A DNA stretch of 47,756 nt. Origin: a virus. The stretch spans positions 1 to 47,756 of IMG/VR virus record IMGVR_UViG_3300019360_000018; one strand, given 5' to 3'. Shown here one piece after another: positions 1-6,414 of the stretch (positions within the stretch are counted from its first letter, which is position 1; every line of letters starts with the position of its first letter). A program made the translations under genes and the position numbers. A model generated the notes under the pieces. The model ran no database searches. It had not been told where the DNA came from and worked only from the letters and a program-made list of their open reading frames with translations.

Positions 1-83
1 AATGGGTCCCCTCCTACCGCTTTTCGCGAATGGGTCCCCTCCTACCGCTTTTCGCGAATGGGTCCCCTCCTACCGCTTTTCGC
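1..83. repeat. 28-base tandem repeat array (left end), identical to right end
   Basis: Three head-to-tail copies of a 28-base unit that begins AATGGGTCCCC and ends CTTTTCGCG; the third copy lacks its last base. The unit holds a GGGTCCC palindrome and a TCGCGA palindrome. The same 83 bases close the window at 47674-47756, so the two ends overlap exactly. Either the molecule is circular and was cut inside the array, or these are short direct terminal repeats. The true copy number cannot be read from the sequence, because assemblies often break inside such arrays. Confidence 0.9.
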
Positions 84-529
84 AAAAGGCGAATAGCCAT
101 GGTTCCTGTGAACTGTCGTCAGTCGCGAACATGGGACCCGTTGAGGGGGGAGGTAGCGCGGGTCCCTTTTAGGGAGGCCTACCCCCCTCCCACTCGCCCC
201 GCGCGCCGCGCCGGCCGCCACGAGCCCGGCTGCCGGGATCGCACGGCCTTGCGCGCATGGCGCACGGAGAAGGCCTACAACAGGCGCGCGGAGGGGGAGG
301 GGTGGGGTACCCCAGGCCTACCTGACTAAGGAGGGCGTATGCCCTCCCGCGCAGGGCGCATGGCTCGCATGCCAGCTCCATACATGACGAAGGGCAACGG
401 TCGCCGCACGGAGGGCGCAAGGCGAAGGGCAACAGGGTTTCGGTTGCCCGTAGCCCTTGTTGCCCGAAAAAAACGCTACAACTTACTAGGACAATTTATG
501 ATGATTTATGATGATTTATACAGTATTTA

Positions 530-549
530 TACTGTATATATATACAGTA
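530..549. promoter_or_regulatory. Perfect LexA-type (SOS) box in AT-rich core
   Basis: The 20 bases read TACTGT, eight alternating A/T bases, then ACAGTA. This fits CTGT-N8-ACAG (532-547) and equals the E. coli LexA consensus at every position. It is flanked by two further palindromes built from the same half sites: TACAGTAT-TT-ATACTGTA at 518-535 and an 18-base perfect palindrome around ACAGTACTGT (about 541-558). Host LexA, or a phage protein with a similar site, could bind here. The AT-rich setting raises the chance of coincidence somewhat. Confidence 0.6.
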
Positions 550-770
550 CTGTATATTCTAGTATTTACTATAAGATAATAAGAGATACAAGGTAACAAT
601 TTCGCCTTTCGCCTTGCGCCACAGGCAGTTAGCCGCGTAGCCCTTACCGTTGCCCTAGGCCATCGCCAAGGGCAACACTGCCCACAAGGGCTACAGTTTT
701 GGAAAATAGCGTTTCCAACCCATGAGTAGGGCAACACCAAGGGCAACACCAATGGACAGTGACGCAATTC

Positions 771-798
771 TTGACATGGGCAACAGAAAGCCTAAACT
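771..798 (+). promoter_or_regulatory. Candidate sigma-70 early promoter
   Basis: A perfect -35 hexamer TTGACA (771-776) is followed after 16 bases by TAAACT (793-798). The first early gene starts 39 bases downstream. A GGGCAAC repeat lies in the spacer and two GGGCTAC repeats lie near the expected start point, so a protein bound to these repeats would control this promoter. The same TTGACA-N16-TAAACT pattern occurs on the minus strand at 30864-30891. Confidence 0.55.
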
Positions 799-836
799 CA
801 GGCTACACAGTCGGGCTACAACAGAAGGGCTACATC

Positions 837-1046
837 ATGAATAACAGTAACGGCGACGCGCTACTCGCACGGCTCAGGACGGGCGCTCTTGTCACGCTGC
901 GCGGCGAGTCGGGCGCGACGTACACAGGGCGCGCTGAGCGCTCGCACGGGCCGCACGAGCGCACGCTCGGCGACTGGCAGATGCGACAGGCCGGCGGCAT
1001 CCTGTGGCCGGTCACGGCAGCCAACCTCATCCGGGTGCAATCATGA
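837..1046 (+). CDS. Small early protein with SH3-like beta module (69 aa)
   Basis: First gene of the early run. The ATG at 837 was chosen because the protein from this point aligns with both halves of the product at 2027-2389: all share the pattern L..G..V.....G....GRA...G.W.......V....L.RV. I read this as one copy of a small beta-rich, SH3-like module of about 50-60 residues. Only a weak ribosome site (AAGGG) precedes it. The stop overlaps the next start as ATGA, so translation is coupled. Function unknown. Confidence 0.7.
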   Translation: MNNSNGDALLARLRTGALVTLRGESGATYTGRAERSHGPHERTLGDWQMRQAGGILWPVTAANLIRVQS

Positions 1047-1297
1047 GCGCCATGCATCGCAAGTCCTACAACTACTGCTACCCTACATCCCGGCGCGCGG
1101 TCGAGTTGGGCCACGGCGAGACGGGTTGCTTTTACATTGGGCGCGAGACCCGACGGGAAGACGGGGGTTGGAATCCGCCCACAGTGTGGCCCGGGACAGA
1201 GGGCGAAGCCGCAGATACGCTACAGAAATGCGGATCGCTGCGGGACCTATACGCGGAAATTGACGCGCCCGTCAGCCCGTGGGGGATACAGCTATGA
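1043..1297 (+). CDS. Hypothetical early protein (84 aa)
   Basis: Starts with the ATG at 1043 inside an ATGA overlap with the previous gene and ends in another ATGA overlap with the next small gene. This chained coupling is the main evidence that it is real. It is a small soluble protein with tyrosines near the N terminus and a tryptophan-rich middle (WNPPTVWPG). I do not recognise a family or function. Confidence 0.65.
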   Translation: MSAMHRKSYNYCYPTSRRAVELGHGETGCFYIGRETRREDGGWNPPTVWPGTEGEAADTLQKCGSLRDLYAEIDAPVSPWGIQL

Positions 1298-1413
1298 TTG
1301 TCTTGGTTTGGATCGGACTCTGCCTGTTGGCTGGCGCTCTTTGGACTCCGCTACTGCCGATCGGCCTTGTCTATGGGCTCATAGTCGCATGGGCCAATTG
1401 GCTGAATCGCTAG
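1294..1413 (+). CDS. Single-pass membrane micro-protein (39 aa)
   Basis: A 39-codon frame whose ATG at 1294 overlaps the previous stop (ATGA). The product starts MIVLVWIGLCLLAGALW and is hydrophobic almost throughout, with a positively charged last residue; it would form one or two membrane segments. The coupled start and the membrane-like composition support it. Early phage membrane micro-proteins often act on host envelope functions, but nothing here shows a specific role. Confidence 0.6.
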   Translation: MIVLVWIGLCLLAGALWTPLLPIGLVYGLIVAWANWLNR

Positions 1414-1442
1414 CAAACACTCATCGCTCAGGAGATTGGAAC

Positions 1443-1670
1443 ATGGCACATTTCTATGGGTTACTGAAAGGCCGTCGTGGCGAGGCGACACGTTGCGGCA
1501 CCAAAGCCTCCGGCATGTCCGTTACTGCGGCATCCTGGGAGGGCGCCGTAAAAACAACTTTGTTTATCCGTGATGGGGTCGATTATGCGGAGGTAGCGCT
1601 TGTCCCGTGGCAAGGCACAGGCACTGATCGGGTACTGTATTGCGGCCCGGTATCTGGAAAGGAGGGTTAG
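1443..1670 (+). CDS. Conserved phage protein, MAHFYG family (75 aa)
   Basis: ATG at 1443 follows an AGGAG site. The product opens MAHFYGLLKGRRGEATRCGTK and ends VLYCGPVSGKEG. I recall very similar small proteins in many phages and prophages of proteobacteria, with the same opening, an A-S-W motif and a GPVSG end, all without known function. It lies in the early run and is followed after 3 bases by the next gene, so it is part of the same operon. Confidence 0.8.
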   Translation: MAHFYGLLKGRRGEATRCGTKASGMSVTAASWEGAVKTTLFIRDGVDYAEVALVPWQGTGTDRVLYCGPVSGKEG

Positions 1671-1673
1671 AAA

Positions 1674-2024
1674 ATGTCTGACTTCATGCAGCTATTCATA
1701 TATGAAAAAGCGCCGCTCTATTCAGCCAATTGCGACAACTGCGGCGCTACCATCTTTGCGCATCCGCATACAGGCACATTCGAAGCCGAGCTTCGCGCTG
1801 GCAAAGCGCCATGCTCGGAGTGCACCATAGGGCATGCGAGCCCCGAGACCGTCAGCTATGAGGGCCGGCAGTACGCGGGCCGCTACAGTGCTCCAGGCTA
1901 CCTGGACTGTACGGATTGGTATTACGGCACTGATGCGGACGCACTGGAAGCTGAACTGCGCGAGCTGTATGGCGACGACGAGGATGAGGAGGAGGAGGAG
2001 GAGGAGAAGGAGGAGGATTACTAG
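1674..2024 (+). CDS. Zinc-ribbon-like protein with acidic tail (116 aa)
   Basis: A strong ribosome site (AAAGGAGG) lies before the ATG at 1674. Residues about 20-23 (CDNC) and about 47-50 (CSEC) form two CxxC pairs, enough for one zinc site. The C terminus is a run of aspartate and glutamate coded by repeated GAG/GAC triplets (1975-2018). Highly acidic tails are seen in DNA-mimic and histone-like inhibitor proteins, but that is only a possibility. The triplet run is prone to slippage. Confidence 0.7.
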   Translation: MSDFMQLFIYEKAPLYSANCDNCGATIFAHPHTGTFEAELRAGKAPCSECTIGHASPETVSYEGRQYAGRYSAPGYLDCTDWYYGTDADALEAELRELYGDDEDEEEEEEEKEEDY

Positions 2025-2026
2025 TC

Positions 2027-2389
2027 ATGGACCTGTTTAAAGACTTGCGCGTTGGTTCCCGCGTCACGCTACGCGACTGGCAACGCAACATGATCACGGG
2101 CCGCGCGTTCCTGGCCCCTTCCGGCGCCTGGCTGATGCGCACGGGCGCCAGCGAGGTGTTCCCGATCGTACCGCGCGAAGTGGTGCGCGTCGAAGACGGG
2201 GCTTGCGCTACCTTCGCGCGCCTCACGCCAGGCGCCCGCGTAGTCATGATCGACTACGCAGGGCGCGAGGCCCGTGGCATCGCGCGGCCCATGCAGAACG
2301 GGCTATGGGAATGCGTCGCGACCGATGGCGCGCGATGGTTGTTGGAACCTTGCCGACTGGCCAACATCGATTTACAGGAGGATACCTGA
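2027..2389 (+). CDS. Protein with two tandem SH3-like beta modules (120 aa)
   Basis: The ATG at 2027 follows a GGAGGAGG site placed in the acidic tail of the previous gene. Residues about 5-55 and about 62-115 are two related halves: each has a G.RV start, a G....GRA or GIA.PM turn, a G.W/L.E strand and a final hydrophobic pair. The first half is clearly related to the protein at 837-1046. The phage thus carries at least three copies of this module. Binding to nucleic acid or a host protein is plausible but unproven. Confidence 0.7.
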   Translation: MDLFKDLRVGSRVTLRDWQRNMITGRAFLAPSGAWLMRTGASEVFPIVPREVVRVEDGACATFARLTPGARVVMIDYAGREARGIARPMQNGLWECVATDGARWLLEPCRLANIDLQEDT

Positions 2390-2791
2390 ATGTTCAAGAC
2401 TATACCGCTTCACATCACACCAAGCCCCGAAGACATCGAAGCGCACGCGCGTGCGCAGTTGCAACTGCGCGAACGCCTCGAAGCGCACGCGGCCCTGACG
2501 CGCCGCATGGTCGCGGGCCGCGCCAGCAATGCTACGGCCGACGAAGTGTTGCGCAACCAGCATTTGTCGCGCGTGCTGGCCGGGCCGGTACCCCTGTACC
2601 GGACGCAACGGGGCCGGGCGCGCGTCGCCATGCTGCTGGCGGTCGCGTTGCTTGCGGGTTGCAGCGTGACCCTGTACTCCCGCGAATGGATCAGCCGGGC
2701 CGCGTGCGATGCGATGCCCGAAGTCGAGGCGCGAGCGCTCACGGGATGCCGCGCGCACGACTACGCGGAAAGTTGCACGGACGCGCAGTAG
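2390..2791 (+). CDS. Membrane-anchored early protein (133 aa)
   Basis: ATG at 2390 directly follows the previous stop, with GGAGGATACCTGA upstream. The first 70 residues are charged and helical; residues about 79-96 form one hydrophobic segment after an Arg-rich stretch, so the C terminus, with three cysteines, should face the periplasm. The hydrophobic segment ends LLAGC, which resembles a lipobox, and an internal Met at residue 81 could give a short lipoprotein, but no ribosome site supports that. Function unknown. Confidence 0.65.
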   Translation: MFKTIPLHITPSPEDIEAHARAQLQLRERLEAHAALTRRMVAGRASNATADEVLRNQHLSRVLAGPVPLYRTQRGRARVAMLLAVALLAGCSVTLYSREWISRAACDAMPEVEARALTGCRAHDYAESCTDAQ

Positions 2792-2796
2792 TTCAA

Positions 2797-2945
2797 ACGG
2801 GGCGCGGCGCCCGATGATGCGGCAACCGTCTCGAATAGCCCCGAGACTGTCGCGGAGGGCGCCGGGCTCCACCATTTGACAATATCGACCGCGCAGAAGG
2901 CTCAAGGCGCGGTGATCGACGAGGCGGCAATGCCGCACAGGAGGG
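2797..2945 (+). promoter_or_regulatory. Hairpin-rich intergenic leader
   Basis: The longest gap in the early run. It can fold into an outer stem CGGCGCCC (2805-2812) with GGGCGCCG (2857-2864). This encloses GCGGC/GTCGC (2819-2823 with 2849-2853, one G-T pair) and GTCTCG/CGAGAC (2828-2833 with 2842-2847). A second hairpin pairs CCGCGC (2889-2894) with GCGCGG (2907-2912). A third, GCGGC-AAT-GCCGC, sits just before the ribosome site of the next gene. A lone TTGACA (2876-2881) has no matching -10 box. This could be a regulatory or transcription-polarity element. Confidence 0.4.
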
Positions 2946-2952
2946 TAGGAAA

Positions 2953-3267
2953 ATGGACAAGTACACAATTGAGGCAGGTCGCGAGATACGTCGCAATGGA
3001 CGCTCTTTCGTTTCCGTCGTGGGCTGCGCGCGGTTCCTGGCTGGCTACGCGCCGGCCGACTTTGACACATTCGCGCGGTTCATCCCGGCGGCCATTGACG
3101 CGCTTCGACTGTTGAGCACGTCTCACACTCAGGGCACAGATGCCTGGCCTGCGATTGTAGCGGCCGATGCGGCGCTTGCACTACTTCCAGAATCAGAGGA
3201 GAACTTGCCGGTGCCGCGCGTTAAGGTCCGCGTCGCGAAGCTGCGACCGTCGCGGAAGCACTCATGA
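2953..3267 (+). CDS. Hypothetical early protein (104 aa)
   Basis: The ATG at 2953 has a strong AGGAGGGT site. It follows the hairpin-rich leader and ends in an ATGA overlap with the next small gene. The product resembles small phage proteins that start MDKYTIEAGREIRRNGRSFVS and continue with a helical region counting residues 'PAAIDALRLL', a type I have seen without assigned function near phage replication genes. I can say no more. Confidence 0.7.
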   Translation: MDKYTIEAGREIRRNGRSFVSVVGCARFLAGYAPADFDTFARFIPAAIDALRLLSTSHTQGTDAWPAIVAADAALALLPESEENLPVPRVKVRVAKLRPSRKHS

Positions 3268-3398
3268 ACTGCACCCTGGCAGCGCTAGCAAGCGCGTCGT
3301 GCTCACTGCGCTATTGCGTCGCGGACGATACGACGGTTTGGTGGCTCTTTGCAGCGACCATCATGCTCGTGTACGCTTGGCATCATCGCGACTCGTAG
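3264..3398 (+). CDS. Single-pass membrane micro-protein (44 aa)
   Basis: A 44-codon frame starting in an ATGA overlap at 3264. The product has an N-terminal Cys-rich stretch (three Cys in the first 18 residues), an aspartate pair and then one hydrophobic segment (about residues 26-39, WWLFAATIMLVYAW) with a basic end. The coupled start supports it. It is the second membrane micro-protein of the early run. Confidence 0.5.
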   Translation: MNCTLAALASASCSLRYCVADDTTVWWLFAATIMLVYAWHHRDS

Positions 3399-3405
3399 GA
3401 GCATT

Positions 3406-3711
3406 ATGCAAACTGCCTTGCAGATGTGCCGCAACTGCGGCATAACCCCGCGCATTCGGAAATCGCTGTATTGCGAGGACTGCACGGCCGATATGGAATC
3501 CTTCACGCACACCGCGCAGGCACGCGAACATGCTCCGAAGGGGACGGGGACGCTATGTTGGTGTCCGGACTGCACGACCACCGCGCAACGCGAATTCCGA
3601 CATCGCGAAGCCCAAGTCGCGGAGGCCAGGCGCCGGGCGCATAAAGCCGCCGCGTCGCGGCCTCCATTCCTGGACCCCGATCCTGACAGCCCCGGGCCGC
3701 GAGCCGCGTGA
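3406..3711 (+). CDS. Small zinc-ribbon protein (101 aa)
   Basis: ATG at 3406 follows GTAGGAGC. Two zinc-type Cys groups are visible: C8-x2-C11 with C23-x2-C26, and C51-x-C53-x2-C56. A helical, Arg/Ala-rich part and a Pro/Asp-rich tail follow. Its position just ahead of the primase suggests a nucleic-acid-related role, but no family is recognised. Confidence 0.65.
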   Translation: MQTALQMCRNCGITPRIRKSLYCEDCTADMESFTHTAQAREHAPKGTGTLCWCPDCTTTAQREFRHREAQVAEARRRAHKAAASRPPFLDPDPDSPGPRAA

Positions 3712-3737
3712 TATAGTTCGCGCCCGACAGGAGGGTC

Positions 3738-5864
3738 ATGAGTCGTAAAATACTAGCAGATTACGCTAGATTAGGCTGGAGCCTCATACAAATACCGCTC
3801 GGCCAGAAAGGTCCCACGACCTCCGGCTGGAATAAGCGGGATATGTGCATCGCGGACCCTGAAATCGCGGAATGGCTCGACGGCAACATCGGGCTGGCTC
3901 ATGCGTATTCGGGCACCTGTGCCATCGACATCGACGACCTGCCGAAGGCGTCAGCGTGGCTCGCCGAGCGCAAAGTGGACCTGCACGCGCTCCTGTCGGC
4001 TCCGGATGCCGTGCGCATCGAGTCGCGGCCGGGGCGGGCCAAGCTGCTCTACAAACTTTCCAAGCCGCTGCCATCATTCAAAATTACGCACGAGAACGTC
4101 ACGCTGCTTGAGTTCCGCTGCGCATCCGAATCGGGGCTCACGGTGCAGGACGTGCTGCCGCCGAGCATTCATCCCGACACAGGCAAGGAATACACCTGGC
4201 GCGGAGACTTCAATCTCCTGCCGCCGCTGCCGCCGCCGCTGGCTAAAATCTGGACCGACATGGCGCGGCCAGTGTCAAGAACGAAGCCGACGGTGCCAAA
4301 GAAAAAGCTGCCCGAGGCCGCGAAGCTGTTTGAGGTCCTCGCCAGTTGGAGCCCGGATGTCGCCTATGACGACTGGATCAAAGTCGGCATGGCACTGCAC
4401 CACGAGACGGACGGCCGCGAGTACGGGCTCGCCGTCTGGAACCAATGGAGCAGCGCCGGCAAGAAGTACAAAGGGCTCGGAGACATCGAGGCTCACTGGC
4501 GCTCGTTTAAACGGGATCATGCCAATCCCCGCACGCTCGCATCGCTGCGCGTGGAAACGGCCGCGAGCGCCGACGATTTTGCAGATGTCGGCAAAGTCAG
4601 GCAAGTGCCGACATCCGTGCCAAGCGCATCGAAGCGCGCCGTCGCGGCCGACATCATGCGCGGGCTCACGCGCAACAAGATGGGCAGGATCGAAGCGCGC
4701 ATCTCCAATATCACGAAGGTGCTCGGCATCGCTGAAATCGCTGGCTATGAGTTGGCGCTCGACACTTTCCTCGACGCGCTCGTCATCATGGAGACGGAGA
4801 CGCAGACCTGGCGCCCGCTCACGGACAACGATTACACGTCGCTGCGCGTGTGGCTCGAAACCATAGGCAACTGCGAGCCCATTTCCCGGGACATGATGCG
4901 CGATGCCGTGCATCTCGTCGCCGAGGAGCAAAAGATGGACAGCGCGGCGACGTGGCTCGGCACGCTCAAGTGGGACGGCATCGAGCGCATCGACTACTTC
5001 TGCCCGAGCTACTTCGGCACCGAGAACAACACCTACACGCAGCGCGTCGGCGCGTACCTCTGGACGGCGCTCGCAGGTCGCGTGCTGTCCCCGGGCTGTC
5101 AAGCCGATATGGTGCCCGTGCTGATTGGCAAGCAGGGAGTCGGGAAGTCGCGGGGCGTACAAGCCATGAGCCCTGGGCCAGACCATTTCGCCGAAATGCG
5201 CATCGATGACAGCGACGATAACATCGCGCGCAAGATGCGCGGCTGCCTCGTCGCGGAACTCGCCGAGATGCGCGGCATGCGCGGCGCCGAAATCGAACGG
5301 ATCAAAGCGTTCATCACGCGGACGCACGAGCACTGGGTCCCGAAGTACAAAGAGTTTGCAATCACCTACCCACGCCGGTTCATCATGATCGGCACAACGA
5401 ACGACGACGAGTTTCTACCGCCCGACATCGAGCACCGCCGCTGGCTTCCACTGCTCACGCAGGGAGTGGATGTCGAAGCGATCAGGGCGTGTCGCGATCA
5501 ACTGTGGGCCGAGGGCGCCGCGCGCTTCACGGCCGAGGGCATCGCATGGCAGGAACTCGACATGCTGGCGGCATCGGCCCGGGAGGGCGCAATGAACGAG
5601 GATGTCTGGACGAGTACAATCGACACATGGGCGCGCTCGCAGGGAGACAAGCCGTTCCTTCGCTTGGAGGATGTGCTAGAGCATGGGATGGGATTCGACC
5701 CGCGCACGGTCCAGCGCCCGCACGAGTTGCGCGTCGCGCGTATCCTGCGCAGCTTGGGCTATGTCAAAACGAGCCGCCGCGTTGGCGGCAAGGTGTTGAA
5801 GGTCTGGGTACTTGACCCGCTCGCAGGTTTGACCGATGATGACATCCGAAATTTGAATCTATAA
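3738..5864 (+). CDS. Prim-Pol / VirE-type primase-helicase (708 aa)
   Basis: Synthesises primers and unwinds DNA at the phage fork. Residues about 10-175 match the bifunctional primase/polymerase (Prim-Pol) fold with acidic metal ligands D64 and D66-D67. Residues about 190-265 match PriCT-2 (YDDWIKVGMALHH...W..WS). Residues about 380-650 are the VirE-type superfamily 3-like ATPase, with Walker A GKQGVGKS at about 464-471, a Walker B-like strand CLVAELAEM at about 502 and a sensor-like IGTTND. ATG at 3738 follows GGAGGGTC. The length is normal for this phage primase-helicase class. It opens the replication module. Confidence 0.9.
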   Translation: MSRKILADYARLGWSLIQIPLGQKGPTTSGWNKRDMCIADPEIAEWLDGNIGLAHAYSGTCAIDIDDLPKASAWLAERKVDLHALLSAPDAVRIESRPGRAKLLYKLSKPLPSFKITHENVTLLEFRCASESGLTVQDVLPPSIHPDTGKEYTWRGDFNLLPPLPPPLAKIWTDMARPVSRTKPTVPKKKLPEAAKLFEVLASWSPDVAYDDWIKVGMALHHETDGREYGLAVWNQWSSAGKKYKGLGDIEAHWRSFKRDHANPRTLASLRVETAASADDFADVGKVRQVPTSVPSASKRAVAADIMRGLTRNKMGRIEARISNITKVLGIAEIAGYELALDTFLDALVIMETETQTWRPLTDNDYTSLRVWLETIGNCEPISRDMMRDAVHLVAEEQKMDSAATWLGTLKWDGIERIDYFCPSYFGTENNTYTQRVGAYLWTALAGRVLSPGCQADMVPVLIGKQGVGKSRGVQAMSPGPDHFAEMRIDDSDDNIARKMRGCLVAELAEMRGMRGAEIERIKAFITRTHEHWVPKYKEFAITYPRRFIMIGTTNDDEFLPPDIEHRRWLPLLTQGVDVEAIRACRDQLWAEGAARFTAEGIAWQELDMLAASAREGAMNEDVWTSTIDTWARSQGDKPFLRLEDVLEHGMGFDPRTVQRPHELRVARILRSLGYVKTSRRVGGKVLKVWVLDPLAGLTDDDIRNLNL

Positions 5865-5883
5865 CGCTGAATAGGAGGACCGA

Positions 5884-6318
5884 ATGCCCCCCGTCTCAAT
5901 TACTTTCTCTGGTGACACACTCGCGGCCGCCCTGGCTGCGGCAGCCCTTGCCTGCGGTGCGCGAGACTCGACCGGCGCCGTAGCCGACGAGGCCGCCTCG
6001 GCCCCCAAGCCGGCACCCCGCACCCGCAAGGCCCCCGAGGCCGCTCCTGCCCCTGCCTCCGCTCCTGCGGCTGCTCAGGCGCCCGTCGCGGCCCCTGCGG
6101 CCGATGGCGAGGCCCTGAAAAAGCAGGCGATTGCCAAGCTGGTGACTCTGATCAACGCAAACGACGCGCTCGGCCGCAACGGCAGGCAGGTCTGCACGGA
6201 CCTCTGCAACACGTTCGGCGGCAAGAATATCTCAGCCATTCCCCCGACCAAATACCAGGCGGTCATCGCGGCGGTGGACAAAGCGCTCGCGGCGCTAGAA
6301 TCGGACCCGGCGGCCTGA
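5884..6318 (+). CDS. Hypothetical protein with Ala/Pro linker (144 aa)
   Basis: ATG at 5884 has an AGGAGG site. The N terminus is a short Ala-rich helix. Residues about 38-75 form a flexible Ala/Pro/Lys linker. Residues about 76-140 form a compact helical domain with two Cys (QVCTDLCNTFGGK). The shape, a short N-terminal peptide, a linker and a small domain, is seen in phage accessory replication proteins, but I do not recognise it. It sits between primase and the DUF2800 gene in one operon. Confidence 0.7.
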   Translation: MPPVSITFSGDTLAAALAAAALACGARDSTGAVADEAASAPKPAPRTRKAPEAAPAPASAPAAAQAPVAAPAADGEALKKQAIAKLVTLINANDALGRNGRQVCTDLCNTFGGKNISAIPPTKYQAVIAAVDKALAALESDPAA

Positions 6319-6322
6319 TCAA

Positions 6323-6390
6323 GCATCCCCGCGCGCCGGTGAGGTTTATCATCTTCCCTCACGGCCTTTCGGCGACGGCGCGCGGGATGC
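6323..6390 (+). ncRNA. Structured leader RNA candidate (three-way junction) upstream of DUF2800
   Basis: An outer stem pairs 6323-6338 with 6376-6390: 15 base pairs with a single bulged C. Inside are two hairpins, GTGAGG/CCTCAC (6339-6344 with 6357-6362, 12-base loop) and GCC-TTTC-GGC (6364-6373). Together they make a closed three-way junction that ends about 15 bases before the AGGAG site of the DUF2800 gene. Conserved RNA motifs named for DUF2800 and DUF2815 genes have been described in phage-like loci of Firmicutes. Whether this one is related is unknown. A cis-regulatory role is inferred. Confidence 0.55.
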
Positions 6391-6414
6391 CCTAAACTCG
6401 AAAGCAGGAGACTC

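Larger units (their letters stand above)
392..833. repeat. Cluster of GGGC(A/T)AC heptamers in both orientations
   Basis: Direct copies start at 392, 427, 670, 688, 729, 741, 778, 813 and 827. Inverted copies (GTTGCCC or GTAGCCC) start at 443, 450, 459, 637 and 649. A one-base variant, AGGCTAC, lies at 800. The copies flank the AT-rich core and run through the early promoter. Fourteen copies in about 440 bases is far above what base composition would give. They look like binding sites for one protein, either a replication initiator or a regulator; which protein is unknown. Confidence 0.75.
1..836. other. Non-coding junction: candidate origin and early control region
   Basis: No credible gene lies here; the open frames cross repeats and palindromes and lack ribosome sites. 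In order it holds the 28-base array (1-83), GGGWCCC sites near 133 and 160, three AGGCCTAC sites (175, 271, 314), a dense cluster of GGGC(A/T)AC heptamers (392-833), an AT-rich core (about 466-600) with a 10-base direct repeat at 495-514 and nested palindromes at 518-553, and a promoter-like sequence at 771-798. AT-rich DNA flanked by repeated short sites is the usual look of an iteron-type replication origin or a multi-operator control region. The function is inferred. Confidence 0.6.

Noticed and set aside
1-83. 28-base repeats as a CRISPR-like array
   Set aside because: The units are head-to-tail without spacers.
30-596. Open frames across the left junction (99, 87 and 85 codons on both strands)
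   Set aside because: They cross the 28-base repeats, palindromes and the AT-rich core, have no ribosome sites, and their sequence is dominated by repeat-derived Pro/Arg/Gly.
2876-2886. TTGACAATATC on the plus strand as a promoter
   Set aside because: No acceptable -10 hexamer follows at 15-19 bases; the shared 11-mer with 37127-37137 is noted only.
4275-5333. 352-codon minus-strand frame opposite the primase
   Set aside because: Antisense shadow typical of GC-rich coding DNA; no start signal and no motif, while the plus strand has a clear domain match.
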